Assembly: GCF_014647675.1 (NCBI RefSeq)
Contig: NZ_BMPQ01000022.1
Span: 62,001 to 126,000 of the forward strand
Reading direction: 5' to 3'
Origin: Streptomyces flaveus
Lineage (GTDB): Bacteria; Actinomycetota; Actinomycetes; Streptomycetales; Streptomycetaceae
Length of the DNA stretch: 64,000 nt
The translations under genes were made by a program, and so were the position numbers. Below are positions 1 to 8,538 of this stretch, piece after piece. The notes below the pieces were generated by a model, which did no database searches, was not told the DNA's origin, and saw only the letters and a program-made list of their open reading frames with translations. The first letter of the stretch is position 1. Each line of letters begins with the position of its first letter.

Positions 1-814
1 TACGGCGCCCCACCACGACGAGGGAGGCTCCGGACGATGCGCGCACCAGTGCGATGGCCGCCCTGCCTTCGGAGACGGTCTCGGTCACGGAGACCCCGGG
101 GAACTTCTCGCACCACGGACGCAGCGTCGCGATGACGGCGCGTTCCTGTGCCGCGAGGAACTCCGGCCCGGCCCCGGTGACCGCGTGCAGGTCGGCGCCG
201 TCGGCCGACGGAACGCTGAAGGCGTGGATCACGTGCAGTGCGGCGCCGTTGCGGCGGGCGGCCTCGAAGGCGAACTCGATCAGTTCGTCGCAGGGGCGTC
301 GGGTGTCCAGCCCGAGAACGACCTCGCGGTACGGGGTCTCGGGGATCTCCTCCGGCGAGACCCCGTCGGGTGCCGGAAGATGCTCGTCGGCGGCGGTCTC
401 ACCCGCGCGGACGAGCACGACGGGGCGCTCGGACCTGGCGACGACCCGCTGGGACACCGATCCGACCAGGAACCCTGCGACACCGCTGAGCCCGCGGGAG
501 CCGAGCACCAGCAGCTCCGCCTCCTCGGCCGCCGCGAGCAGGGCGTCGACCGCGGAGCCGGACACCAGCTGGTCGACGATCTGCAGCCCGGGGTGCGCGG
601 CACGGACGCTGCCGACCGCTCGGTCCAGGGTTTGCTGGGCCCACTCGTGCTCGCTCGTGCCTGCCGGTACGGAGGAGGCCGGGCGGGGATGCCATGTCCA
701 CGCGTGCACCAGATTCAACGAGGCTCCGCGACGCAGGGCTTCCCGGGCCGCCCAGTGCGCGGCCGCGAGACTCTCGGTGGAACCGTCAACTCCTGCGGTG
801 ACCTGCCGAAGCAT
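1..814 (-). CDS. Universal stress protein, tandem Usp domains (partial, C-terminus off window)
   Basis: Read on the minus strand from ATG at 814-812, preceded by a GGAGGAGG ribosome site. The frame stays open to the window edge, so the C-terminus is missing. About 270 residues are visible. The start (MLRQVTAGVDGSTES) has the usual Usp beta-1 strand. The first domain ends with the nucleotide-binding loop VLGSRGLSGVAGFLVGSVSQ, and a second Usp domain follows and runs to SLVVVGRR at the edge. Tandem Usp proteins of about 290-300 residues are typical stress and dormancy proteins that bind ATP. The gene faces away from the nitroreductase-like gene at 1182, and the space between them holds two pairs of DosR-like palindromes. 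Family call is secure; the physiological role is inferred from the neighbours. Confidence 0.9.
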   Translation of the reverse strand, partial: MLRQVTAGVDGSTESLAAAHWAAREALRRGASLNLVHAWTWHPRPASSVPAGTSEHEWAQQTLDRAVGSVRAAHPGLQIVDQLVSGSAVDALLAAAEEAELLVLGSRGLSGVAGFLVGSVSQRVVARSERPVVLVRAGETAADEHLPAPDGVSPEEIPETPYREVVLGLDTRRPCDELIEFAFEAARRNGAALHVIHAFSVPSADGADLHAVTGAGPEFLAAQERAVIATLRPWCEKFPGVSVTETVSEGRAAIALVRASSGASLVVVGRR

Positions 815-887
815 GCTGCCTGCCTCCTCCGTCCGAGCCTGTTGTGCATTTCTGATTCGAGCGTCGTGCAGGAACGGCCCTGTGCGC

Positions 888-925
888 AGGGGCCGTACAG
901 GCCCTTCACGGGGCCCGTACGGCCC
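888..925. promoter_or_regulatory. Tandem DosR-like palindromes upstream of the Usp gene
   Basis: Two near-identical 17-bp boxes of form GGGGCC-N5-GGCCCY lie at 888-904 and 909-925, 21 bp apart, 75-110 bp upstream of the Usp start at 814. Paired boxes about two helical turns apart are typical of response-regulator sites such as those of DosR/DevR. The regulator is not in the window, so the assignment is inferred. Confidence 0.5.
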
Positions 926-1056
926 CACTCCTTCTGTGGCTCAGTGCCGGACCAGGGTCCGAACGGGTCGACGGGACACCTCAGTCGTCCGCGTGGCCGC
1001 CGTCCTCGCCGCCCACCGCGAACGGCCCGGATCAGGTGATCCCGCGCAATGAAGTC

Positions 1057-1090
1057 GGGCCGTTCGGAACCGGACAGGGCCGTACGGCCC
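1057..1090. promoter_or_regulatory. Tandem DosR-like boxes upstream of the Acg-type gene
   Basis: A perfect 14-bp palindrome GGGCCGTACGGCCC lies at 1077-1090, with a weaker copy (GGGCC-N4-GGAAC) centred 20 bp away at 1057-1070. Both sit about 92-125 bp before the ATG at 1182. The five-base arms with a four-base spacer have the same layout as the mycobacterial DosR box (GGGAC-N4-GTCCC). Confidence 0.5.
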
Positions 1091-1181
1091 CTCCTGCGGC
1101 CACTGGCGTGGGCGCCACGCTGGCATCTGCTCACGACAAGCCCCGCCGCCCCCTCGGTGGTAGGGCGGGGAGGAGTTCCCG

Positions 1182-2174
1182 ATGCGATCTGCGGTTCTCG
1201 TTGTCCCGACCCTGGAGGACCTGGTCTCCGCGGCCGTGGCCGCCCCCTCGATCCACAACACACAGCCCTGGCGGTTCCGGCTGGACCCGGACACCGGCAC
1301 GCTGGAGATCCGTGCCGCGGCGGACCGCGGGCTGCGCCACATCGATCCGACCGGGCGCGCCCTGCACTTCTCCGTGGGCTGCGCGGTGCTCAATCTCCGG
1401 GTAGCGGTGGCTCACTTCGGCAGGGAGCCGGTGACCCGGCTGCTGCCCCGGCCCACCGAGCCGGACCTGCTCGCGACCGTGCGGCTCGGCGGCACCACCG
1501 CCTCCTCCACACCGCACCTCTACGACGCGCTGTGGCATCGGCGCAGCAGCCGCTTCCCCTACTCCGAGCGGCCGCTGCCCACCGCCGTCCTGGCCGAGCT
1601 CGCCGAGGCCGCCCACGCCGAAGGCGCCCTGTTGAGTCGTCCCGGTCCGGCCGAGACCGACCGCCTGCTGCAACTCACCCGCGAGGCCGAGCATCGCAAC
1701 ACGGCCGATCCCGACCGGGCTGCGGAGAGCCGCCGCTGGGTGCACGAACCGAATGACGCGGCTTTCGGTATGCCGCCCGCGACGCTGGGACCGCAGGACT
1801 TCCTGGACCGGATCCCCATGCGGGACTTCGGCGCCCACCGGCACCCGGCCGTGCTGGCCGCCCGCCCCTTCGAGACGCGGCCGACCCTCATGGTGCTCTC
1901 CACGGGGCACGACCGGCGGGCCGACTGGCTGCGCGCCGGCCAGGCGCTCGAACGCGTCCTGCTGGTGGCCACCGCGCATGGCGTACGGGCATCCCTGCTG
2001 CACCAGGCACTGGAGTGGCCCGACCTGCGCGACCAACTCGGACAGGCTCCTGGCGACCGGCCCGCTCACGCCCAGATGGTGCTCCGCCTCGGATACGGGC
2101 CGGAAGGACCGCCTTCCCCGCGCAGGACAGCGGAACAGACACTGGCCGAGGTACCACTGTCAGCCGCCCGCTGA
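1182..2174 (+). CDS. Acg/Rv3131-family FMN nitroreductase-fold protein
   Basis: This 330-residue protein starts at an ATG behind GGGAGGAG. Near the N-terminus (residues 21-32) it has APSIHNTQPWRF, the signature of the Acg family. This is a double nitroreductase-fold FMN-binding group that includes mycobacterial Rv2032 (Acg), Rv3127 and Rv3131. Those mycobacterial genes are DosR-regulon members, which fits the boxes just upstream and the flanking Usp genes. Family members may bind or sequester FMN rather than act as active nitroreductases, so no reaction is assigned. A second paralogue lies at 3641-4639. The 3' end is followed by a decayed Usp remnant on the other strand. Confidence 0.88.
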   Translation: MRSAVLVVPTLEDLVSAAVAAPSIHNTQPWRFRLDPDTGTLEIRAAADRGLRHIDPTGRALHFSVGCAVLNLRVAVAHFGREPVTRLLPRPTEPDLLATVRLGGTTASSTPHLYDALWHRRSSRFPYSERPLPTAVLAELAEAAHAEGALLSRPGPAETDRLLQLTREAEHRNTADPDRAAESRRWVHEPNDAAFGMPPATLGPQDFLDRIPMRDFGAHRHPAVLAARPFETRPTLMVLSTGHDRRADWLRAGQALERVLLVATAHGVRASLLHQALEWPDLRDQLGQAPGDRPAHAQMVLRLGYGPEGPPSPRRTAEQTLAEVPLSAAR

Positions 2175-2259
2175 GCACGTCGGCACACACCGCACCCCAG
2201 CCGACGCAACCGGCAGTCCCGCCCGCGCCCACCGCGACCACAGTCGAACGGTCTCGGTG

Positions 2260-2431
2260 ACTCGGCGCGCTCTGCGTGCCGGCTGCGGCCCGTCCAGCAA
2301 GGCGGCGCGCCGCCAGCAAGGCAGCGCGCCGCTTCGTCGGCCGCCCAGTCCACGCCACGCAGGCTCGGCTCGGAACCGTCGACGCCCACCACCAGGCGCT
2401 CGTCGAAGACTTGCGCGGTGGCCGCCTTCAT
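2260..2431 (-). pseudogene. Truncated universal stress protein remnant
   Basis: On the minus strand an ATG at 2431-2429 follows an AAGGAG ribosome site and encodes MKAATAQVFDERLVVGVDG and then EPSLRGVDWAADEAA, a normal Usp N-terminus. After about 40 codons the similarity stops at a short imperfect tandem duplication (repeats of about 19 bp around 2296-2336). The rest of the open frame, which runs on to 2066 antisense to the Acg-type gene, has no Usp character. The rest of the domain, including the ATP loop, is missing. It lies between two other stress genes and looks like a deletion relic of a third Usp gene. It may still be translated as a short peptide. Confidence 0.6.
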
Positions 2432-2457
2432 GGTTGCTGCTCCTTCAGGGCGTTGCG

Positions 2458-3363
2458 TCAGTCGTGCGCGACGACGGCGACGGGGGCGGTGGCGTGGTGC
2501 AACACGGCGTGCGTGACCGGGCCGATGTGCGCGCCGAGCGAGCCACGGCGGATCCGCCGGCCCACGACAACCAGGGATGCCTCCCGGGAGGCCTCGACCA
2601 GCTGGATGGCGGGATTGCCGGCGCGGGACTCCTCGGCGACCTTGACGGCCGGGTACTTCTCCTTCCAGCGGTGCAGCACCTCGGCCAGTGCGACAGCGTC
2701 CTGCTTGCCCAGCACGGCGTTGAGCTCGGGGTCGGCAGGCAGGCCGTACGCGAAGTACGGCGGCAGATTCCAGGCGTGGACGACCCGCAGGGGTGTGACA
2801 CGGCGGGCGGCCGCCTCGAAGGCGAAGGCGAGGAGCGTGTCGTCGGGGTGGTCGGTGTCGAGCCCGAGGACGACGGGCCCGGACGGGTCCCCGGCGAACA
2901 GGGTTGCGGACGGATCCATCGCATGCCCGTCCGCGGCCTGCTCCCCCGCCCGCACGAGAACCACCGGCTGCTCGGCGTGCGCCACGACGCCCTGGCCCAC
3001 GGAGCCGACGAGGAATCCGCCGATGCCGCTCATCCCTCGGGAGCCGAGGACCAGCAGCTCGGCGTCCTTCGCCGCCTGAGTCAGCACCTCGGCGGGCCGG
3101 CCGGGGACCTGGTCCGCGGTCACGTCCAGCCCGGGGTGACGCAGACGGAGCTCTTCGGCCGCCTCGCGCGGAATCTCCCCCCAGCCTTCGGACTGTGTCT
3201 CGGCACCGAGGAGCGACGCCAGAGCTATGGGCTCGGGGACCGCCTCCCAGACGTGGACCAGCTTGAGCGGAAGGAAGCGCCGCTTCGCCTCGCGGGCCGC
3301 CCACTCGGCGGCGGCACGGCTCTCGGCCGAGCCATCGAGACCTACGACAACACTGTGAACCAT
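2458..3363 (-). CDS. Universal stress protein, tandem Usp domains
   Basis: I chose ATG 3363-3361 because it follows AGGAGG and begins MVHSVVVGLDGS; the open frame runs further upstream but without family similarity. The product is 301 residues with two Usp domains. The first has the G-x2-G-x9-G(S) loop in VLGSRGMSGIGGFLVGSVG near residue 105. The second has a less canonical loop, VVGRRIRRGSLGAHIGPV, near the C-terminus. Usp proteins of this tandem type bind ATP and are induced in hypoxia or stationary phase in actinobacteria. The upstream region carries a tandem pair of DosR-like boxes. It is closely related to the partial Usp at 1-814. Confidence 0.92.
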   Translation of the reverse strand: MVHSVVVGLDGSAESRAAAEWAAREAKRRFLPLKLVHVWEAVPEPIALASLLGAETQSEGWGEIPREAAEELRLRHPGLDVTADQVPGRPAEVLTQAAKDAELLVLGSRGMSGIGGFLVGSVGQGVVAHAEQPVVLVRAGEQAADGHAMDPSATLFAGDPSGPVVLGLDTDHPDDTLLAFAFEAAARRVTPLRVVHAWNLPPYFAYGLPADPELNAVLGKQDAVALAEVLHRWKEKYPAVKVAEESRAGNPAIQLVEASREASLVVVGRRIRRGSLGAHIGPVTHAVLHHATAPVAVVAHD

Positions 3364-3424
3364 GGCTTCTGCCTCCTCAACGGGGATGTGATTCCAGCGT
3401 GGCGGTGCGGGGGCCGGTGGTGCA

Positions 3425-3460
3425 GGGGCCACAGGTCCCCGACCGGGGCCGGTGGGCCCT
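3425..3460. promoter_or_regulatory. Tandem DosR-like boxes upstream of Usp
   Basis: GGGGCC-N4-GTCCCC lies at 3425-3440 and GGGGCC-N4-GGCCCT at 3445-3460, exactly 20 bp apart and 62-97 bp upstream of the Usp ATG at 3363. They have the same box type, spacing and distance as at the other stress genes of this island. The rest of the 3364-3640 gap shows no gene. Confidence 0.55.
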
Positions 3461-3640
3461 GTGGGCCGGCAGGCGCAGAGTGGAGTGGGGCAACGGCCCC
3501 CTTCTCAAGGCCCGTTGGACAGCCGGGACTCGATCAGTAGCCCCCGACCGGCCGACGGTGCCCCTTGTGCCCTGCCTCGCCGTTGGGGTGCGGGCCGCTG
3601 AGGCGGAGTCGGTCCACCTGCTCGGTCCCCACGCTGAAGG

Positions 3641-4639
3641 TCACCGGTCGCAGCCCGGGGCGGGACGAGTCACGGGATACGCGGACGCACGCGGCGTGCG
3701 GTGACCGTCCGGGCCGTACCCGAACCGGATCAGCAGCTGCGGGCAGCACCGACGCCCCGGTCCGCCCGTCGCCGCCCGCAGGTCCGGCCACTCCATCGCC
3801 TGGTGCAGCATCGACGTGCGCACCCCGTGCACGGTCGCCGTAAGCAGCACGTGCTCCAGGGCCTGGCCCGCCCGCAGCCAGTCCTCCCTCCTGTCGCGCA
3901 AGGTCCACAGCAGGGCCACCTGGGCGTGGCGTTCGAACCGCAGGGCGGGCAGGTGCGGCGCGGGCAACGAGCCGGTGAAGCCCCGCATCGGCATCCGCCC
4001 GGACGCATCCCGGGGGCCCAGGGCGGTCAGGGGAATGCCGTAGGAGGTGTCCGCTCGCGGGAGAGTGATCCAGGTGCGCGCCTCGGCGGTGCGGGCCGGA
4101 TGGGAGGCGTTGCGGGCCTCGGCCGCCTGGGTCAGGCGCAGCAGGCGCCTGGTCCCCAGGATGTCGGGGACATCCAGGTGCGCGCCCTCGACCCGGGCCG
4201 AGCTGATCATCTCCGTCACGACCGGGTCAGGCACCGGGCGGCCGGTGAAGGGCATCCGGCTCGTGTGACGCCGCTCGACCGCCTCATACAGGTCGCGGAA
4301 GGACGGCGGCCCGTCGGCGGCGGGCACAGCCGTCAGTTGCACGGTGGCCAGCAGGTCGGGGTCGTCCGGGGCGGGCAGCAGTCGTACGACGGGATTCCAG
4401 CCCAGATGCGCCGCCGTCACGCGGAGGTTGAAGACGGCCGCGCCCACCGACAGGTGCTGGGCACGCAGGTCCGGGTCGGCCATCGGCAGTGGCCGCCTGC
4501 GGTCGGAACGGACCTCGATCGACCGGCTGTCCGGGTCCAGGCCGAACCGCCAGGGCTGCGTGTTGTGGATCGACGGCGCGGCCACCGCCGCGGACATCAG
4601 GGCCCGAACGGCCGTGGCGTCGATTTCCCGGGTCTGCAT
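3641..4639 (-). CDS. Acg/Rv3131-family FMN nitroreductase-fold protein (second copy)
   Basis: The 332-residue product starts at ATG 4639-4637 behind GGAGGAG. It carries APSIHNTQPWRF at residues 21-32, the same position as in the paralogue at 1182-2174. The two copies align along their whole length, for example in the stretch around LRAGQALEHVLL and HQAMEWPDLR near the C-terminus, but have clearly diverged. Family members have two nitroreductase-like subdomains in one chain and are dormancy-regulon proteins in mycobacteria. DosR-like palindromes lie about 90 and 210 bp upstream. Enzymatic activity is unproven for the family. Confidence 0.88.
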   Translation of the reverse strand: MQTREIDATAVRALMSAAVAAPSIHNTQPWRFGLDPDSRSIEVRSDRRRPLPMADPDLRAQHLSVGAAVFNLRVTAAHLGWNPVVRLLPAPDDPDLLATVQLTAVPAADGPPSFRDLYEAVERRHTSRMPFTGRPVPDPVVTEMISSARVEGAHLDVPDILGTRRLLRLTQAAEARNASHPARTAEARTWITLPRADTSYGIPLTALGPRDASGRMPMRGFTGSLPAPHLPALRFERHAQVALLWTLRDRREDWLRAGQALEHVLLTATVHGVRTSMLHQAMEWPDLRAATGGPGRRCCPQLLIRFGYGPDGHRTPRASAYPVTRPAPGCDR

Positions 4640-5227
4640 GACGGCTCCTCCGCACGGTTCGTCCCCCGTACCGTCAACCCTCGGCCACCGTCCCGCTCCG
4701 GAGGAGGGTTGACCGGCCCGTCATCGCGGGCCATGTGGCCTCATGTGGCCCGCGGGACGACACCGATCGAGCCCACGACGAGAGATACGTCCGCCAGGAG
4801 CCGAGGGCAGCCCTGGCACGCATCCGCACATGCGCCGGCTTCGCGTCCGTACGGCCTGGTGTGCCGCGCCGTACGGGCATCCCGGATGGTGCCGTTCGGC
4901 CTCACGACTGGGGCCGGTCGCCTCGCGCCAGAGCCTTTCTCCGCCCGTCACCGTAGATGCGAAAGCTCGAACCTGTTCCGGCTGAGCATTCCGAGGCGTG
5001 CCGGGACCTACGCATGGGATGGCGTGAGGATCCCAGCGGTGGGAGACGGCCGGCCGCCCCATCCCCGGCCGCCGGACCGAGGAATGGACCGCCGTCACCC
5101 GTCGGCATCCCTGGCCAGAGCGCTGCCTGTGCGGTGCGGGCGCCTGCCCTCAGCGCCCTTGGACGAACGGCCGGCCAGCAGGCTGCGCATTGTCAGCCGT
5201 CCCGTCCCGGTGTGGGAAGGTGTCCGG
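4640..5227. other. 588-bp intergenic region with palindromes, no gene seen
   Basis: Short open frames here have no recognisable product. A 28-bp inverted repeat at 4726-4753 has outer arms GCGGGCCA and TGGCCCGC and contains a GGGCC-N4-GGCCT box about 90 bp before the Acg-type start at 4639. Two GTAC-centred half-palindromes at 4845-4856 and 4867-4878 are 22 bp apart. The remainder toward the dehydrogenase stop codon at 5228 shows nothing I can name. Confidence 0.5.
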
Positions 5228-6253
5228 TCACCGCCCGATGCCGGTCTCGCGCCGGGGGACGAGGGTGTTGTCACTGGTGCGGCCGGCGAAGTAGTCCACG
5301 ACGTTGCCCACAGTCGTCTCGGCGATCTGGCCGACGGCGTCCCGGGTGAAGTACGCCTGGTGCGAGGTGACCAGGACGTTGTTGAAGGTCATCAGGCGGG
5401 CGAGGCGTTCGTCGGTCATCACCTCCAGCGACTTGTCGAGGAAGAACACCCCGGCCTCCTCCTCGTACACGTCCAGACCCACACCGCTCAGCCGTCCCGC
5501 GCGCAGCGTCTCCAGCAGCGCGTCGGTGTCCACCAGGCCGCCGCGGCTGGAGTTGACCAGGAGCGCGTCGTCCTTCATCAGGGCCAGGGCTCGGGCGTCG
5601 ACGAGGTGGTGGGTGCCCGGCAGCAGAGGTACGTGCAGGCTGACCAGGTCCGCCTCGGCGAACAACCGCTCCCGCTCGACGTACTGCATGCCCAGGGCCA
5701 GGCAGTCGGGGTTCTCGGCGACGTCCCAGCCCAGCAGCCGCATCCCGAAGCCGTGTGCGATCCGGGCGAACGCGGCCCCGATCTTCCCGGTGCCCACCAC
5801 CCCCGCGGTCCGCCCGTGCAGGTCGCGGCCCATCAGCCCGTCGAGCCGGAAGTCGAACTCCCGCGTGCGGTGCGCGGCCCGCACGATCCGCCGGTCGACG
5901 GCGAGCGCCAGCGCCCAGGCGAACTCGGCCACCGAGTACGGCGAGTAGAACGACACCCGCGCCACCGTCAGGCCCAGTTCCTCGGCAACGGCCAGGTCGA
6001 TGTTGTTGTAGCCGGTGGCCCGCTGGGCGATCATCCTCGTGCCGCCCTTGGCCAGCGCGCGCAGCACCTCGGCGTCCAGGGTGTCGTTGACGCTGCTGAG
6101 CACCACCTCATGCCCGGCGGCGGTGGGGGCGGTGTCCCGGTTCAAGAACAGCCCCAGACAGCGCAGTTCATGCGCGGCGCCGAACTCCCGGTCGAACGCG
6201 TCCCGCAGCAGCGGCTGTTCGTCCGCGAGGACGCCGTACGCGACGATCTCCAC
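5228..6253 (-). CDS. D-2-hydroxyacid (lactate-type) dehydrogenase
   Basis: The open frame extends far upstream, but GTG 6253-6251 (VEIVAYGVLADEQ) follows GGGAGGAG at normal spacing and gives the usual family length, 341 residues. It has the substrate-side motif ATGYNNID, the NAD-binding VGTGKIG near residue 150, the catalytic Arg region NSSRGGLVD, the catalytic Glu region YEEEAG, and the catalytic His in TSHQAYFTRDA. These place it with LdhA-type D-lactate dehydrogenases, which reduce pyruvate to D-lactate with NADH and reoxidise NADH under low oxygen. It is divergent from the oleate hydratase gene, and DosR-like boxes lie between them. Exact substrate is not shown by sequence. Confidence 0.88.
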   Translation of the reverse strand: MEIVAYGVLADEQPLLRDAFDREFGAAHELRCLGLFLNRDTAPTAAGHEVVLSSVNDTLDAEVLRALAKGGTRMIAQRATGYNNIDLAVAEELGLTVARVSFYSPYSVAEFAWALALAVDRRIVRAAHRTREFDFRLDGLMGRDLHGRTAGVVGTGKIGAAFARIAHGFGMRLLGWDVAENPDCLALGMQYVERERLFAEADLVSLHVPLLPGTHHLVDARALALMKDDALLVNSSRGGLVDTDALLETLRAGRLSGVGLDVYEEEAGVFFLDKSLEVMTDERLARLMTFNNVLVTSHQAYFTRDAVGQIAETTVGNVVDYFAGRTSDNTLVPRRETGIGR

Positions 6254-6319
6254 GTGGTTCTCCTCCCACAGGGACGGCTGATCACCTCTCCACCGTATGG
6301 CCGCGGCGATACGGCGAAA

Positions 6320-6352
6320 GGGCCGAAGGACCTCCAGGGTCCGGTCGGACCG
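6320..6352. promoter_or_regulatory. Tandem DosR-like boxes in a divergent promoter region
   Basis: GGGCC-N4-GACCT lies at 6320-6333 and GGTCC-N4-GGACC at 6338-6351, with centres 18 bp apart. They lie between the dehydrogenase (start 6253) and oleate hydratase (start 6450) genes and could serve either or both. Confidence 0.45.
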
Positions 6353-6449
6353 TAAGGCGGTGACCATCGGCCCAGTGACGGCGGTCGCGGCGTAGGAAAC
6401 CGTGGGTGACGTGATTCCCGATCGGCGGGCGAGCACGAGGAGTTGTGTG

Positions 6450-8021
6450 ATGGCGAAGGCGTATCTGGTGGGCAGCGGCATCGCGGCGCTGTCCGCGGCC
6501 ACGTTCCTGATCCGCGACGGCGGTTTCCAGGGTTCGGACATCCACCTCTTCGAGGAACAGCGGAACATCGGCGGCAGCCTGGACGCGGGCGGCACGGCGA
6601 ACACCGGCTACACCATGCGTGGCGGGCGGATGTTCGAGGCCGAGTACCGCTGCACGTACGACCTGCTGTCCGGCATCCCCACCCTCGACGACCCGTCGGT
6701 GTCGGTGACGCAGGAGATCCTGGCCGGGCACGAGGAGTTTCCCTGGGACGACATCGCCCGCCTCGTCGACGGCGACGGGAAGATCGTCGACACCGGCTCG
6801 ATGGGGTTCACCGAACACGACCGCCTGGACCTGGTGCGCTGCCTGGCCGCCCCCGAGGGACACCTGGACGGCAGGCGCATCACGGACTGCTTCGGCGAGC
6901 ACTTCTTCACCACGAACTTCTGGTTCCTGTGGTGCACCACGTTCGCCTTCCAGCCCTGGCACAGTGCGATCGAGTTCCGCCGCTATCTGAGGCGCTTCAT
7001 CCACCTCCTCCCCGAGTTCGCCTCCCTGTCGGGCATCCACCGCACCCGCTACAACCAGTACGACTCCATCGTGCGGCCCCTGACCGCCTGGCTGCGCGAA
7101 CGGGGCGTCACCGTCCACACCGGCTGCCATGTCACCGATCTCGGCCTCGCGCCGGGGCGCCGGCACACCACGGTCACCACCATCTACCTCTCCCGGGCCG
7201 GCCACGACGAGAAGATCACCGTGTCCCCCGAGGACCTGGTCCTGGTCACCAACGGATCCATGACGGACGCCTCCAGCCTCGGCTCGCACACCGCCGCACC
7301 GCCACCGGCTCCCCACCGCTCGGACGCCTGGCTGCTGTGGCACCGCCTGGCCAGGGGACGCGACGACTTCGGCAATCCGGACGCCTTCGACAAGCACGTC
7401 AAGGAGTCCCGCTTCGAGTCGTTCACCGTCACCACCAAGGATCCCGCCTTCCTCGACGCCCTGGAGAAGTTCAGCGGCCGCGAGACCGGCCGGGGCGGCC
7501 TGATGACCTTCACCGACGCCAACTGGCTGCTCACCATCGTCGCCAACCGCCAGCCCGTCTACCGCGATCAGCCCGAGGGCGTCTCCGTCTGGTGGGGCTA
7601 CGGCCTGCATCCCGGCCGAGCCGGCAACCAGACGCCCAAGCCGATGACGATGTGCTCCGGCCGGGAGATCCTCGAAGAGGTCCTGCACCACCTGCCGTTC
7701 GACGAGCCGACAACAGCCCGGGTCCTGGAGACCTCCACCGTCGTGCCCTGCCTGATGCCGTACGTCACCAGCCAGTTCCTGTCCCGCCGCCGCGACGACC
7801 GGCCCAAGGTCGTACCCGAGGGATCGGTCAACCTCGCCTTCATCGGACAGTTCGCGGAAGTGCCGGACGACGTCGTCTTCACCGTCGAGTACTCCGTACG
7901 CACCGCCTGGACAGCCGTGGCCCAACTCCTCGGCCTCGACAAGCACCCGCCCGCGGTCTACAAGGGCCACCACGACCCCCACGTCCTGGCCGCCGCCCTG
8001 GAAACCATGCACCGCCGGTAA
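6450..8021 (+). CDS. ohyA: Oleate hydratase
   Basis: Start is ATG 6450 after GAGGAG, beginning MAKAYLVGSGIAALSAATF, which contains the FAD-binding GxGxxxL loop; an in-frame upstream ATG at 6402 lacks a ribosome site. The product is 523 residues, typical of shorter family members. Family hallmarks include EEQRNIGGSLD, the MRGGRMFEAEYRCTYDLL stretch that carries the catalytic Glu region, and FFTTNFWFLWCTTFAFQPWH. The enzyme hydrates oleic acid to 10-hydroxystearic acid (EC 4.2.1.53) with FAD in a structural role, usually as fatty-acid detoxification. Its location with Usp, Acg and LDH genes and shared upstream boxes suggests stress-linked expression. Confidence 0.95.
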   Translation: MAKAYLVGSGIAALSAATFLIRDGGFQGSDIHLFEEQRNIGGSLDAGGTANTGYTMRGGRMFEAEYRCTYDLLSGIPTLDDPSVSVTQEILAGHEEFPWDDIARLVDGDGKIVDTGSMGFTEHDRLDLVRCLAAPEGHLDGRRITDCFGEHFFTTNFWFLWCTTFAFQPWHSAIEFRRYLRRFIHLLPEFASLSGIHRTRYNQYDSIVRPLTAWLRERGVTVHTGCHVTDLGLAPGRRHTTVTTIYLSRAGHDEKITVSPEDLVLVTNGSMTDASSLGSHTAAPPPAPHRSDAWLLWHRLARGRDDFGNPDAFDKHVKESRFESFTVTTKDPAFLDALEKFSGRETGRGGLMTFTDANWLLTIVANRQPVYRDQPEGVSVWWGYGLHPGRAGNQTPKPMTMCSGREILEEVLHHLPFDEPTTARVLETSTVVPCLMPYVTSQFLSRRRDDRPKVVPEGSVNLAFIGQFAEVPDDVVFTVEYSVRTAWTAVAQLLGLDKHPPAVYKGHHDPHVLAAALETMHRR

Positions 8022-8511
8022 CCGCGTGGGGCGATCGACTTACGCATTCGGGTGGCGTCGGGCCCATACCGCCGCGTGTGCGAGCGCCGCGACCGCCTCC
8101 GCCGGACGGTCCGGCGGCAACTCGTTACGCGGGTGCGGGAGCCGGTGCCAGGGGCGGGCGTGTCGTCTGCCACGCCGCCTCACCGTGCCCGCAGAGTGGC
8201 TTGGTAACCGAGGGCGGGAGTCGACGCCATGCCGCAGGCGGCTCTGGATGCGTCGGCCAAGCAACGGAACACCGCCCAGCGGATCTTCGGTCGGCTGACC
8301 TTCAGCAGCACGATCATCCTGCCCGGCACCGACTCCTATCCGCTGGCCCGTATCGAGGTTTCGGGCCGATCAAGCCGCCGCCTGCTGACCTGGGGGGCCC
8401 GGCAGACGGAAGGCTCCGGGACTTGATCGAGGGCCGTGACAGCCCAGAGCTCCCGCCACTGGTCGCCTCCCGGCGGACGTGCAGTCCCAGACCCGACACC
8501 CGCGCGGGGCC
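8022..8511. other. 490-bp region left of the IS element, no secure gene
   Basis: No convincing full gene lies between oleate hydratase and the insertion sequence. A short open frame at 8229-8426 is described separately. I looked here for the missing 3' part of the interrupted DUF2637 gene and did not find it in any minus-strand frame. Confidence 0.5.
8229..8426 (+). other. Short ORF, possible IstB-like C-terminal fragment
   Basis: The ATG at 8229 follows GGGAG and opens a 65-codon frame. The stretch RLTFSSTIILPGTDSYPLA loosely resembles the C-terminal strand pair of IS21 IstB helper ATPases, which often read RLTHxSxIxxxxGxSYRL. No Walker motifs are present, so at best it is a transposition-related scrap. 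This is speculative and rests on one short motif. The position next to an IS3 element agrees with a mobile-element graveyard. Confidence 0.2.
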
Positions 8512-8536
8512 TGAACCGCCCCGGGTTCGGTGGAGA
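8512..8536. repeat. IS3 left terminal inverted repeat
   Basis: It reads TGAACCGCCCCGG followed by six divergent bases and TGGAGA, matching the complement of the right end at 19 of 25 positions or better. Confidence 0.8.
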
Positions 8537-8538
8537 TC

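Noticed and set aside
4721..5098. Minus-strand ORF in the 588-bp gap
   Set aside because: No ribosome site, no family similarity and composition typical of non-coding frames.
3701..6355. 884-codon plus-strand open frame
   Set aside because: It is antisense to the Acg-type and lactate dehydrogenase genes and reflects third-position GC; its translation is Arg/Gly/Gln-rich with no domain.
8040..8264. Minus-strand Arg/His-rich ORF left of the IS
   Set aside because: Considered as a DUF2637 tail or transposase fragment, but no motif supports either.
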